From Bacteroidales bacterium UBA5235 (GTDB taxonomy: Bacteria; Bacteroidota; Bacteroidia; Bacteroidales; VadinHA17): a DNA stretch of 17,161 bases. Each line of letters begins with the position of its first letter. Position 1 is the stretch's first letter. The DNA lies in contig DHUL01000051.1 in the NCBI GenBank assembly GCA_002409145.1, forward strand, positions 51,051-68,211. Reading direction: 5' to 3'. Of the stretch, positions 8,377 to 15,457 are shown one piece after another. Position numbers and translations under genes: made by a program. The notes below the pieces were generated by a model that made no database searches, had not been told where the DNA came from, and worked only from the letters and a program-made list of their open reading frames with translations.

Positions 8377-9255
8377 ATGGGGTACCTGGAAGATTTTAAA
8401 CCGGAAAAGGATTTTTTTATCGGTATCGATTCCGACGGCTGCGTCTTTGACACCATGGAGGTCAAGCATAAGGAGTTCTTCTGCCCGGCTACCGTGAAAT
8501 TTTTCGGGTTGTTTGCAATTGCCAAATACGTACGCGAGACATGGGATTTCGTTAATCTCTACTCTGTAACCCGTGGTATAAACCGCTTCCCGGCACTTAT
8601 CAGGGTCATGGACCTGCTCGCTGACAGGCCGGAAGTGGCAGAACGGGGAGTGACTCTTCCCGATATGGAACCGCTCAGGGAATGGGTAAGCAGAGAAACC
8701 AGGCTTGGCAATCCCCTGTTCAGGGAGTATGTTAAGGCTAACCCCCATCCTGCCCTCCAAAAGGTGCTGGAATGGACCCTGGCGATAAACGAAGACATTG
8801 CAGCCTGGTTGCGTGACACCCCTCCTTTTCCGCATGCACGTAAATCCATTGAGAAGCTTGACGTTGTGGCTGATACGATGGTTGTGTCGCAGACCCCGCT
8901 TGAGGCCCTGACGCGGGAGTGGAAGGAGCACTCGATAGACGGTTTCGTAAAGGCAATCGCCGGACAGGAGCAGGGGACCAAAAGCGAACACATTGCCCTG
9001 GCGGCCGTGGGGAAGTATCCCCCGGAGAGGATGCTGATGATAGGTGACGCTCCGGGTGACCTGAAGGCGGCAGATGATAACGGAGCCCTATTCTTTCCGG
9101 TGATACCCGGTGATGAGGACAGATCATGGAAACTGTTTCACGATGAGGCCCTTAACAGGTTCATCACCGGAACTTTCAGGGGTGAATACCAGAACAGGCT
9201 GCTGGGTGAATTCCGTCGGTCACTGCCGGAGGTGCCGCCATGGAAGCGTAAATGA
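8377..9255 (+). CDS. HAD-superfamily phosphatase, substrate unknown
   Basis: Probable cytoplasmic phosphohydrolase of 292 aa. All four HAD motifs are present, numbered from the ATG at 8377: DSDG with Asp18 (nucleophile) and Asp20, VVSQTP with Ser171, Lys202 in GTKSEH, and IGDAPGD with Asp224 and Asp228. A long helical cap of about 130 residues lies between motifs I and II, larger than in YqaB-type enzymes. The frame is open to a TTG at 8353, but the ATG at 8377 is preferred because the upstream bases are low-complexity A/T leader. It lies 56 bases after the mannonate oxidoreductase and 84 before the LarA homolog. A role removing a phosphorylated sugar acid would fit this setting. I do not recognise a named enzyme. 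Confidence 0.8.
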   Translation: MGYLEDFKPEKDFFIGIDSDGCVFDTMEVKHKEFFCPATVKFFGLFAIAKYVRETWDFVNLYSVTRGINRFPALIRVMDLLADRPEVAERGVTLPDMEPLREWVSRETRLGNPLFREYVKANPHPALQKVLEWTLAINEDIAAWLRDTPPFPHARKSIEKLDVVADTMVVSQTPLEALTREWKEHSIDGFVKAIAGQEQGTKSEHIALAAVGKYPPERMLMIGDAPGDLKAADDNGALFFPVIPGDEDRSWKLFHDEALNRFITGTFRGEYQNRLLGEFRRSLPEVPPWKRK

Positions 9256-9339
9256 GCGGACGAAACGGAGCCCTGCAAAGGGTAGATGCAATAATGGCAC
9301 CACCCGCAGTAGCGGCAGGAGACAAAAAAATGGAATGAC

Positions 9340-10608
9340 ATGGTATACTATTCTGAAACTGACAGTGACAGGGGCCTTAACAGGGATAAGGTCAGGGCAG
9401 CTCTTGAATCTATCCTCAGCAACTTCAGCGGAAGGACCCGGGTGCTGATTCTGCCTCCGGACATGACCCGGGCACATTCGGGTGCGGGAATGATTACCGA
9501 GATGCTCTGGCAGAAGCTGGGTGAACGGGTCACCGACATCCTCCCGTCGCTGGGGACGCATGCTCCCATGGAACCTGCCGGGATAGCCAGGATGTTTGGG
9601 AAAACACCCCGCACACTCTTCAGGGAACACCGCTGGCGAACTGACATTGAGGAGCTTGGAAGAGTACCGGCATCATTCATCTCATCAGTAACGGGCGGCC
9701 GCCTTAACTTTGATTACCCGGTGCAGGTTAACCGACTCATCTCATCAGGGGGGCATGACCTGATTATCTCTGTTGGCCAGGTGGTGCCACATGAGGTCAC
9801 CGGCATGGCCAATTACAACAAGAACGTCTTCGTGGGCTGCGGCGGCAGCGAGGCCATCAACAAGAGTCATTTCATCGGGGCGGTGCACGGTATTGAAAAT
9901 ATCCTGGGTACGATTGACAATCCGGTCAGGGCTGTTCTGGACAGAGCCTCCGAAATAGCCGCTCCGCGATTGCCGTTGCTCTACATCCTCACAGTGGTGG
10001 CCCCTGACGACCATGACTGCCTGAAAATAATGGGCCTCTTTGCCGGTGATGACATTGAATGCTTCAGGCAGGCTGCTGCCCTTTCGCGGGAACTCAACTT
10101 CACCACGATGCCCCACAGGCTTAAGAAGGTGGTGGTATGGCTTGATCCGGAGGAGTTCAAGAGCACATGGCTGGGCAACAAGAGCATCTACCGCACCCGA
10201 ATGATGATTGCCGATGACGGCGAACTGGTGGTACTGGCCCCCGGCGTCAGGAGCTTCGGTGAAGACCTGGCTATAGACATTCTTATCAGGAAATACGGAT
10301 ACCGCACCACGCCTGAGATTCTGGCATTCACCGAAGCCAATGACGACCTGAAGGAAAACCTCAGCGCCGCGGCCCATCTCATCCATGGCTCGCCCGAGAA
10401 CCGATTCAGGGTGACATATGCAGCCGGTCACCTCAGCCGTCAGGAGGTAGAATCAGTTGGATACGGTTATGGCGAAATCGATGCTCTCATGCAGCGGTAT
10501 GACCCCGGGAGCCTGCAGACAGGTTTCCACAGGACCGCTGACGGGGAAGAGTTTTACTTTATTTCCAATCCCGCTACAGGGCTTTGGAAGGCAGCAGAAA
10601 TAGAATAG
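9340..10608 (+). CDS. LarA-family nickel-pincer (NPN) 2-hydroxyacid racemase/epimerase
   Basis: Predicted to racemise or epimerise the C2 hydroxyl of an alpha-hydroxyacid using the nickel-pincer nucleotide cofactor. The 422-aa product has the LarA N domain and shows, in order, PPDMTRAHSG (Arg44), LGTHAP (His74), VPHEVTG (His151), NKNVF (Lys161) and NKSHFIG (His177). Spacings of 10 (His151 to Lys161) and 16 (Lys161 to His177) equal those of His174, Lys184 and His200 in lactate racemase LarA, where the Lys tethers NPN and the histidines act as base or nickel ligand. No in-frame earlier start exists because a TAG lies at 9310. No larB, larC or larE is present here, so the cofactor must be made elsewhere. 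Position after a mannonate-forming enzyme and before gnd suggests D-mannonate/D-gluconate 2-epimerase. Lactate or another hydroxyacid remains possible. Confidence 0.85.
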   Translation: MVYYSETDSDRGLNRDKVRAALESILSNFSGRTRVLILPPDMTRAHSGAGMITEMLWQKLGERVTDILPSLGTHAPMEPAGIARMFGKTPRTLFREHRWRTDIEELGRVPASFISSVTGGRLNFDYPVQVNRLISSGGHDLIISVGQVVPHEVTGMANYNKNVFVGCGGSEAINKSHFIGAVHGIENILGTIDNPVRAVLDRASEIAAPRLPLLYILTVVAPDDHDCLKIMGLFAGDDIECFRQAAALSRELNFTTMPHRLKKVVVWLDPEEFKSTWLGNKSIYRTRMMIADDGELVVLAPGVRSFGEDLAIDILIRKYGYRTTPEILAFTEANDDLKENLSAAAHLIHGSPENRFRVTYAAGHLSRQEVESVGYGYGEIDALMQRYDPGSLQTGFHRTADGEEFYFISNPATGLWKAAEIE

Positions 10609-10612
10609 GATT

Positions 10613-11785
10613 ATGAAGATAGTTATAGACGAAAAGATACCCTTCATCAGGGGCGCCTTCGAGCGGTGGACTGATGTGATTTATGCACCGGGCCGCAACA
10701 TTGATGCGAGTATGGTTTCTGACGCTGATGCGCTTATAGTGCGAACACGAACCAGATGTAACGCTGCTCTCCTGGAGGGAAGCAGAGTAAGGATCGTGGC
10801 TTCGGCCACCATAGGATTTGATCACATCGACACGGTATGGCTTGAGCAGAATGGCATAAAATGGGTAAACGCCCCGGGATGCAACTCCGGTTCGGTGATG
10901 CAGTATATTACTTCCCTCCTCTTCTTCCTTGCGAAGAAACACTCGTTTGATCCCGGCTCGATGACGCTTGGCATAGTGGGAGCAGGCAATGTCGGATCGA
11001 AGGTGGCCAGGGCAGCAAGTGCCATTGGCATGCGGGTTCTGCTGAATGACCCGCCCCGGCAGAGACGGGAAGAGGGTACAGAATCCCAATTACCAAAATC
11101 GAATTCGGGGGTACGCAGGGGTGGAACTAAGTTCCACTCCCTAAAGACCTTATTGACAGATTGTGATATAATCACATTACATGTTCCCCTTACCCGTGAG
11201 GGCGAGGACAAAACATTCCATCTTATTGACAGGGAGATCCTTTCGCAGCTTGACAGACAGAAGATCATCATCAATTCATCGCGCGGCGAAGTGGTTGACA
11301 ACCTCGCGCTGCGTGAAGCGCTGAAGTCGGGCAGACTGCGCGGCGCCGCCCTTGACGTATGGGAAGGTGAGCCGGCTGCCGACCCGCAGTTGATTGACCT
11401 GGTTGACATAGCCACACCTCACATTGCAGGTTATTCCGTTGACGGTAAAGCCAACGCTACCATCAACTCCGTCCGGGTAGTGTCAGATGAGCTGGGTTTA
11501 CCGATGCACGACTGGACTCCGGCGGAGCTGCCGCAGCCGGCCATGCCGCTTATTGACCTGACCGGCAGGGGCGGCGCCGCGCCCGTTGAAATGGTGGCAC
11601 AGGCAGTGAAACATACATACGCGGTGGAAGAGGATGACATCCTCTTCAGAAACAACATCGAAAATTTCGAGTATCTTCGCGACCACTACAGAATCAGACG
11701 CGAATTCCCGTCATACAGGGTCAGAACCAATGACCGGGAAGCGGAACGTATTTTAAAAGAACTTGGTTTTTATATAATAAAATAA
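10613..11785 (+). CDS. pdxB: 4-phosphoerythronate dehydrogenase (PdxB)
   Basis: Oxidises 4-phosphoerythronate to 2-oxo-3-hydroxy-4-phosphobutanoate, a pyridoxal 5'-phosphate biosynthesis step. It is a D-2-hydroxyacid dehydrogenase with a Rossmann motif GAGNVG at 123-128 and the catalytic triad Arg224 (NSSRGE), Glu253 (EGEP) and His270 (TPHIAGYSVDGK). The PdxB-type GFDHID and NAPGCNSGSV blocks (68-94) and a C-terminal dimerisation domain of roughly 100 residues separate it from SerA-type enzymes. Length is 390 aa, slightly above the usual 380. The excess looks like an in-frame insertion near 155-173, encoding a Gly/Ser/Arg/Lys-rich stretch and containing a DNA palindrome. Only 4 bases separate it from the LarA gene and 20 from gnd. 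Besides vitamin synthesis it could clear 4-phosphoerythronate, which inhibits Gnd. Confidence 0.9.
   Translation: MKIVIDEKIPFIRGAFERWTDVIYAPGRNIDASMVSDADALIVRTRTRCNAALLEGSRVRIVASATIGFDHIDTVWLEQNGIKWVNAPGCNSGSVMQYITSLLFFLAKKHSFDPGSMTLGIVGAGNVGSKVARAASAIGMRVLLNDPPRQRREEGTESQLPKSNSGVRRGGTKFHSLKTLLTDCDIITLHVPLTREGEDKTFHLIDREILSQLDRQKIIINSSRGEVVDNLALREALKSGRLRGAALDVWEGEPAADPQLIDLVDIATPHIAGYSVDGKANATINSVRVVSDELGLPMHDWTPAELPQPAMPLIDLTGRGGAAPVEMVAQAVKHTYAVEEDDILFRNNIENFEYLRDHYRIRREFPSYRVRTNDREAERILKELGFYIIK
11075..11137. repeat. Probable in-frame insertion in pdxB with a perfect 7+3+7 palindrome
   Basis: The palindrome GTGGAAC-TAA-GTTCCAC occupies 11121-11137. It lies at the end of a stretch encoding about 19 residues (155-173) that I do not expect in PdxB, between NDPP and the CDIITLHVPL strand. 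A direct GGGTAC occurs at 11074-11079 and again at 11108-11113. The stretch keeps the frame. This resembles small palindromic units known to land inside genes, but with one copy in view it may also be ordinary loop variation. Confidence 0.4.
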
Positions 11786-11805
11786 ATTAAACAGATTAGA
11801 TTAAG

Positions 11806-13254
11806 ATGAAAGCAGACATTGGACTGATTGGGCTGGCGGTGATGGGTGAGAACCTTGTGCTCAATATGGAGAGCAGGGGTTATACCGTGGCGGTATTCAA
11901 CCGTACGACTGAAAAGGTATCAGCATTTGTGAACGGACGAGGCAAAGGGAAAAAGCTGATCGCGGCATACTCGCTTGAAGAGTTCATCTCCAACCTCAGC
12001 CGACCAAGAAAAGTGATGCTGATGGTCAAGGCAGGGAAACCGGTGGACGACTTCATTGAACAGCTGATACCACTCCTCAACAAGGGTGATATTATCATAG
12101 AGGGAGGCAACTCTCATTTTCCTGACACAATAAGGAGAACAGCATATGTTGAGAGCAAGGGTCTGTTATATATCGGTACCGGCGTCTCCGGAGGCGAGGA
12201 AGGTGCACTGCTTGGCCCTTCGATGATGCCCGGCGGTTCAAGGGAAGCCTGGCCCCACGTAAAGGATATTTTCTTTTCCATCGCAGCCCGTGCTGCTGAC
12301 GGCGCCCCCTGCGTCACCTGGATAGGCGATAACGGCGCCGGTCACTTCGTTAAAATGGCGCATAACGGGATCGAGTACGGTGACATGCAGCTGATCTGCG
12401 AAGCTTACCACCTGATGGTCAGCTCCGGACAGTTCACCTATAATGAAATGGCTGATATCTTCGATGAGTGGAACAAGGGTGAGCTTGATTCCTATCTCAT
12501 CCAGATAACAGGTGAGATACTCCGGTTCAGGGACACCGACGGACAGCCTCTCGTCACCAGGATACTTGACTCGGCCGGACAGAAGGGAACAGGCAAATGG
12601 ACAGTCATCAGCGCCCTTGATCACGGAGTGCCTCTCAGTCTTATCGGCGAATCGGTCTTCGCCCGATTCATCTCATCAATGAAAAAAGAGAGGGTGAAAG
12701 CCTCTCCCCTCTTTTCAAACCCTGCAAACATCTCTCTGAAGGATAAAAAACAGTTTATTGATGACATCCGGAAGGCGCTTTACGCATCAAAGATCGTCTC
12801 ATACGCACAGGGTTTCAACCTGCTCAGGAACGCTGCCGCAGAATACAAATGGGACCTCAACTACGGTGAGATAGCAATGATATGGAGGGGTGGGTGTATC
12901 ATACGGTCAGCCTTCCTTAACAAGATATACGAAGCTTTCAGGCGTGAACCGGGTCTGCCCAACCTGATCATGGACGGTTACTTCACCAGGATACTCAATG
13001 AGAACAGCGAGAGCTGGCGTCGCGTAGTTGCTTATGCAGTGGCAACCGGCATTCCCGTCCCCACCATGAGCTCTGCCCTCTCCTGGTTTGACAGTTACCG
13101 CTCAGCCTGGCTCCCCGCAAACCTCCTTCAGGCGCAGCGTGACTATTTCGGGGCACATACATACCAGCGGACTGATAAACAGGAAGGTGAATTCTTTCAT
13201 ACCAACTGGACAGGACGCGGAGGTGATACAGCTTCTTCAACCTATAATGCCTGA
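11806..13254 (+). CDS. gnd: 6-phosphogluconate dehydrogenase (decarboxylating, NADP+)
   Basis: Converts 6-phosphogluconate to ribulose 5-phosphate, CO2 and NADPH. The 482-aa protein is the long homodimeric form. It has the Rossmann motif GLAVMG at 9-14, NADP-selecting Asn32-Arg33-Thr34, substrate loop GVSGGEEGA at 126-134, and catalytic Lys183 with HNGIEYGD holding His186, Asn187 and Glu190. Lys183 and Glu190 fall at the same numbers as in well-studied homologs. The C-terminal tail (HTNW then the Gly-rich end) that reaches into the partner subunit is intact. The gene lies 20 bases after pdxB and 61 before transketolase. No glucose-6-phosphate dehydrogenase or 6-phosphogluconolactonase is adjacent, so its 6-phosphogluconate may come from gluconate rather than glucose 6-phosphate. 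This last point is inference. Confidence 0.97.
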   Translation: MKADIGLIGLAVMGENLVLNMESRGYTVAVFNRTTEKVSAFVNGRGKGKKLIAAYSLEEFISNLSRPRKVMLMVKAGKPVDDFIEQLIPLLNKGDIIIEGGNSHFPDTIRRTAYVESKGLLYIGTGVSGGEEGALLGPSMMPGGSREAWPHVKDIFFSIAARAADGAPCVTWIGDNGAGHFVKMAHNGIEYGDMQLICEAYHLMVSSGQFTYNEMADIFDEWNKGELDSYLIQITGEILRFRDTDGQPLVTRILDSAGQKGTGKWTVISALDHGVPLSLIGESVFARFISSMKKERVKASPLFSNPANISLKDKKQFIDDIRKALYASKIVSYAQGFNLLRNAAAEYKWDLNYGEIAMIWRGGCIIRSAFLNKIYEAFRREPGLPNLIMDGYFTRILNENSESWRRVVAYAVATGIPVPTMSSALSWFDSYRSAWLPANLLQAQRDYFGAHTYQRTDKQEGEFFHTNWTGRGGDTASSTYNA

Positions 13255-13258
13255 ACCG

Positions 13259-13288
13259 TTGCCTTTATCTCTTTTTTCTCTATTTTTA
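13259..13288 (+). promoter_or_regulatory. Possible internal promoter for transketolase
   Basis: TTG at 13259-13261 and TATTTTTA at 13281-13288 are 19 bases apart, close to the Bacteroidota arrangement TTTG-N19-21-TAnnTTTG, with one mismatch in the -7 box and GTTG rather than TTTG at -33. The -7 box ends 27 bases before the transketolase ATG. The whole 61-base gap is pyrimidine-rich. A separate start would let transketolase, which every cell needs, be expressed without pectin. Weak evidence. Confidence 0.3.
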
Positions 13289-13315
13289 CCTTTAAACTAT
13301 AAGGCTTGAATCATT

Positions 13316-15349
13316 ATGACCAAAAACGTAAACGAACGCGCAGCAGACAATATCCGTATCCTTTCGATGGCAATGGTGGAAAAAGCCAATTCCGGGCACC
13401 CCGGAGGAGCAATGGGCGGAGCAGATTTCATCCACATCCTCTTTTCCGAATTCCTGAGGTTTGATCCGGCTGACCCTGAGTGGATCAACCGTGACCGTTT
13501 CTTCCTTGATCCTGGTCACATGTCTCCGATGCTCTATTCGGTGCTGACACTTACAGGTCATTTTACCATTGATGATATCATGCAGTTCCGGCAGTGGGGA
13601 AGCGTGACGCCCGGTCACCCTGAACTGGATGTGAAACGGGGGATAGAGAATACCTCCGGTCCTCTTGGCCAGGGTCACACAATGGCCATCGGCGCCGCCA
13701 TGGCGGAACGGTTTCTCACTGCCAGGTTCGGACGGTTGTTTGAACACAGGGTCTACACATATATCTCTGACGGAGGAATCCAGGAAGAGATCTCCCAGGG
13801 AGCAGGAAGACTTGCGGGCCATCTGGGGCTGAGCAACCTGGTCATGTTCTTTGACTCCAATAATATTCAGCTCTCAACCGAGACATCGGCAGTGACCTCT
13901 GAAGACACCGCTGCCAAGTACAAGGCCTGGGGCTGGCGCGTGATGGAGATTGACGGCCACAGTCATGACCAGATACGGGGTGCACTCCGGATGGCTGCTG
14001 ACGAAAACGAAAAGCCTGTCCTTATAATCGGTCGCACGGTAATGGGCAAAGGTCTGGTAGACGAAGCTGGAAACAGCTTCGAAGGGAAGACATCAACACA
14101 TGGCCAACCTGTATCACATGCAGGAGCTTCGTTTAAAAAATCTGTTGCCAACCTGGGTGGTGATCCTGAAAATCCTTTTACGATCTTCAACGATGTAAGG
14201 CAACTTTACTCAGAGATAATTGAGAGTAAAAAGTCTGCCGCAGATGCATGGAAACAGAAGAAGGAAGCATGGGCAGCGGCCAATCCTGATTCTGCCCGGC
14301 TTCTAGGAGACTTCTATTCGGGAGTCGTTCCCGAAATCAACTTCGCTGCAGTGGCGCAGAAGGAGAATGATGCCACCCGTAACGCCTCCGCTGTTCTGCT
14401 CTCACTCTTTGCAGAGAAGATCCCCAACATGATTGTGGCCTCGGCAGACCTGGCCAATTCTGACAAGACTGACGGATTCCTCAAAAAGAGCAGACCACTG
14501 GTAAAGGGTGATTTTACCGGTGCATTCCTGCATGCAGGCGTTTCCGAACTTACCATGGCCTCCCTTATGAACGGCATGGCCCTTCACGGTGGTGTTATTC
14601 CTGTCTGCGGAACATTCTTTGTTTTTTCCGATTACATGAAACCTGCTGTAAGGCTGGCCGCACTCATGGGTCTGCCGGTCAAATATGTATGGACTCATGA
14701 CGCATTCCGTGTGGGTGAGGATGGTCCCACACACCAGCCGGTGGAACAGGAGGCTCAGATAAGACTCATGGAACACCTGAAGAATCACCACGGCGGCAAC
14801 AGTATGCTGGTCCTTCGCCCGGCCGACGCCATTGAGACAAATATAGCCTGGAAGCTGGCGCTGGAGAACAGGACAACTCCTACAGCCCTGATACTTTCAC
14901 GTCAGAACATCAAAACCCTCCCGGCAACAGGCACCACACGGGCAGCTGCCGCTGCCATGGCCGCCAGGGGCGCCTACACCGTGGCAGAGAGTGATGGCAG
15001 ACCTGACGTGATACTCGTCGCCAGCGGATCAGAGGTGGCAACCCTTGTTGAGGCAGCCTCGCTCCTCATGGCTGAAGGAATAAAAACAAGAATTGTATCT
15101 GCACCGTCAGAAGGACTGTTCCGCCTGCAGGATGAACAATACCGGAACAGTGTCATTACCCCGGGCATTCCGGTTTTCTGCCTTACGGCAGGACTCCCGG
15201 TGACGATGCTCGGCTTCGCGGGAGCACAGGGGAAAATATGGGGACTTGAAAGCTTCGGCTTCTCTGCTGCATACGGTGTCCTCGATCAGAAACTGGGATT
15301 CACCGGCGGAAACATAGCAGGAGAGGTAAAGAAGTTTCTCGGGAAATAG
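13316..15349 (+). CDS. tkt: Transketolase, single-chain
   Basis: Transfers two-carbon units between pentose, triose, tetrose and hexose phosphates with thiamine diphosphate. At 677 aa it is a full-length fused enzyme, not the split two-subunit form. Visible residues are His28 (SGHPG), His68, His101, GPLGQG at 115-120, a thiamine motif beginning SDGG at 151 with Asp152 and Asn182 exactly 30 apart, His262, catalytic Glu411 (HAGVSEL), and His461, Asp469 and His473 in HDAFRVGEDGPTHQP. The usual GDG reads SDG here, which seems common in Bacteroidota paralogs. It follows gnd by 61 bases and is the last gene before a strong hairpin, so it closes the operon. With Gnd it would recycle ribulose 5-phosphate to glycolytic sugars. 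The genome may hold another copy. Confidence 0.96.
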   Translation: MTKNVNERAADNIRILSMAMVEKANSGHPGGAMGGADFIHILFSEFLRFDPADPEWINRDRFFLDPGHMSPMLYSVLTLTGHFTIDDIMQFRQWGSVTPGHPELDVKRGIENTSGPLGQGHTMAIGAAMAERFLTARFGRLFEHRVYTYISDGGIQEEISQGAGRLAGHLGLSNLVMFFDSNNIQLSTETSAVTSEDTAAKYKAWGWRVMEIDGHSHDQIRGALRMAADENEKPVLIIGRTVMGKGLVDEAGNSFEGKTSTHGQPVSHAGASFKKSVANLGGDPENPFTIFNDVRQLYSEIIESKKSAADAWKQKKEAWAAANPDSARLLGDFYSGVVPEINFAAVAQKENDATRNASAVLLSLFAEKIPNMIVASADLANSDKTDGFLKKSRPLVKGDFTGAFLHAGVSELTMASLMNGMALHGGVIPVCGTFFVFSDYMKPAVRLAALMGLPVKYVWTHDAFRVGEDGPTHQPVEQEAQIRLMEHLKNHHGGNSMLVLRPADAIETNIAWKLALENRTTPTALILSRQNIKTLPATGTTRAAAAAMAARGAYTVAESDGRPDVILVASGSEVATLVEAASLLMAEGIKTRIVSAPSEGLFRLQDEQYRNSVITPGIPVFCLTAGLPVTMLGFAGAQGKIWGLESFGFSAAYGVLDQKLGFTGGNIAGEVKKFLGK

Positions 15350-15363
15350 CGGTCTCCGGACCG

Positions 15364-15393
15364 GAGTGCGGTCTCCATGTGGGGACCGCACTC
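15364..15393 (+). terminator. Strong hairpin after transketolase, likely operon terminator
   Basis: A 13-bp stem (GAGTGCGGTCTCC at 15364-15376 with GGGGACCGCACTC at 15381-15393, one G-U pair in RNA) closes on a 4-base loop. It starts 15 bases after the tkt stop. The following bases are AT-rich (ATTATAAT) but lack a true U run, so termination may be partial or the hairpin may stabilise the mRNA 3' end. The 5' arm is echoed by an earlier GCGGTCTCC at 15349-15357. The symmetric stem could act in either direction. Confidence 0.65.
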
Positions 15394-15457
15394 ATTATAA
15401 TCGGGATTAACCTTATTAATGTAATTTTATCACGCCTGATCTTTAAAACCTGCTGAG

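Noticed and set aside
8347..9127. Minus-strand open frames of 214, 144 and 129 aa opposite the HAD gene
   Set aside because: Composition is that of a reverse-complemented coding sequence; no domains, and the plus-strand HAD motifs are intact.
13292..13822. Minus-strand 176-aa frame opposite the start of transketolase
   Set aside because: It is antisense to the conserved thiamine-binding half and has no family resemblance.
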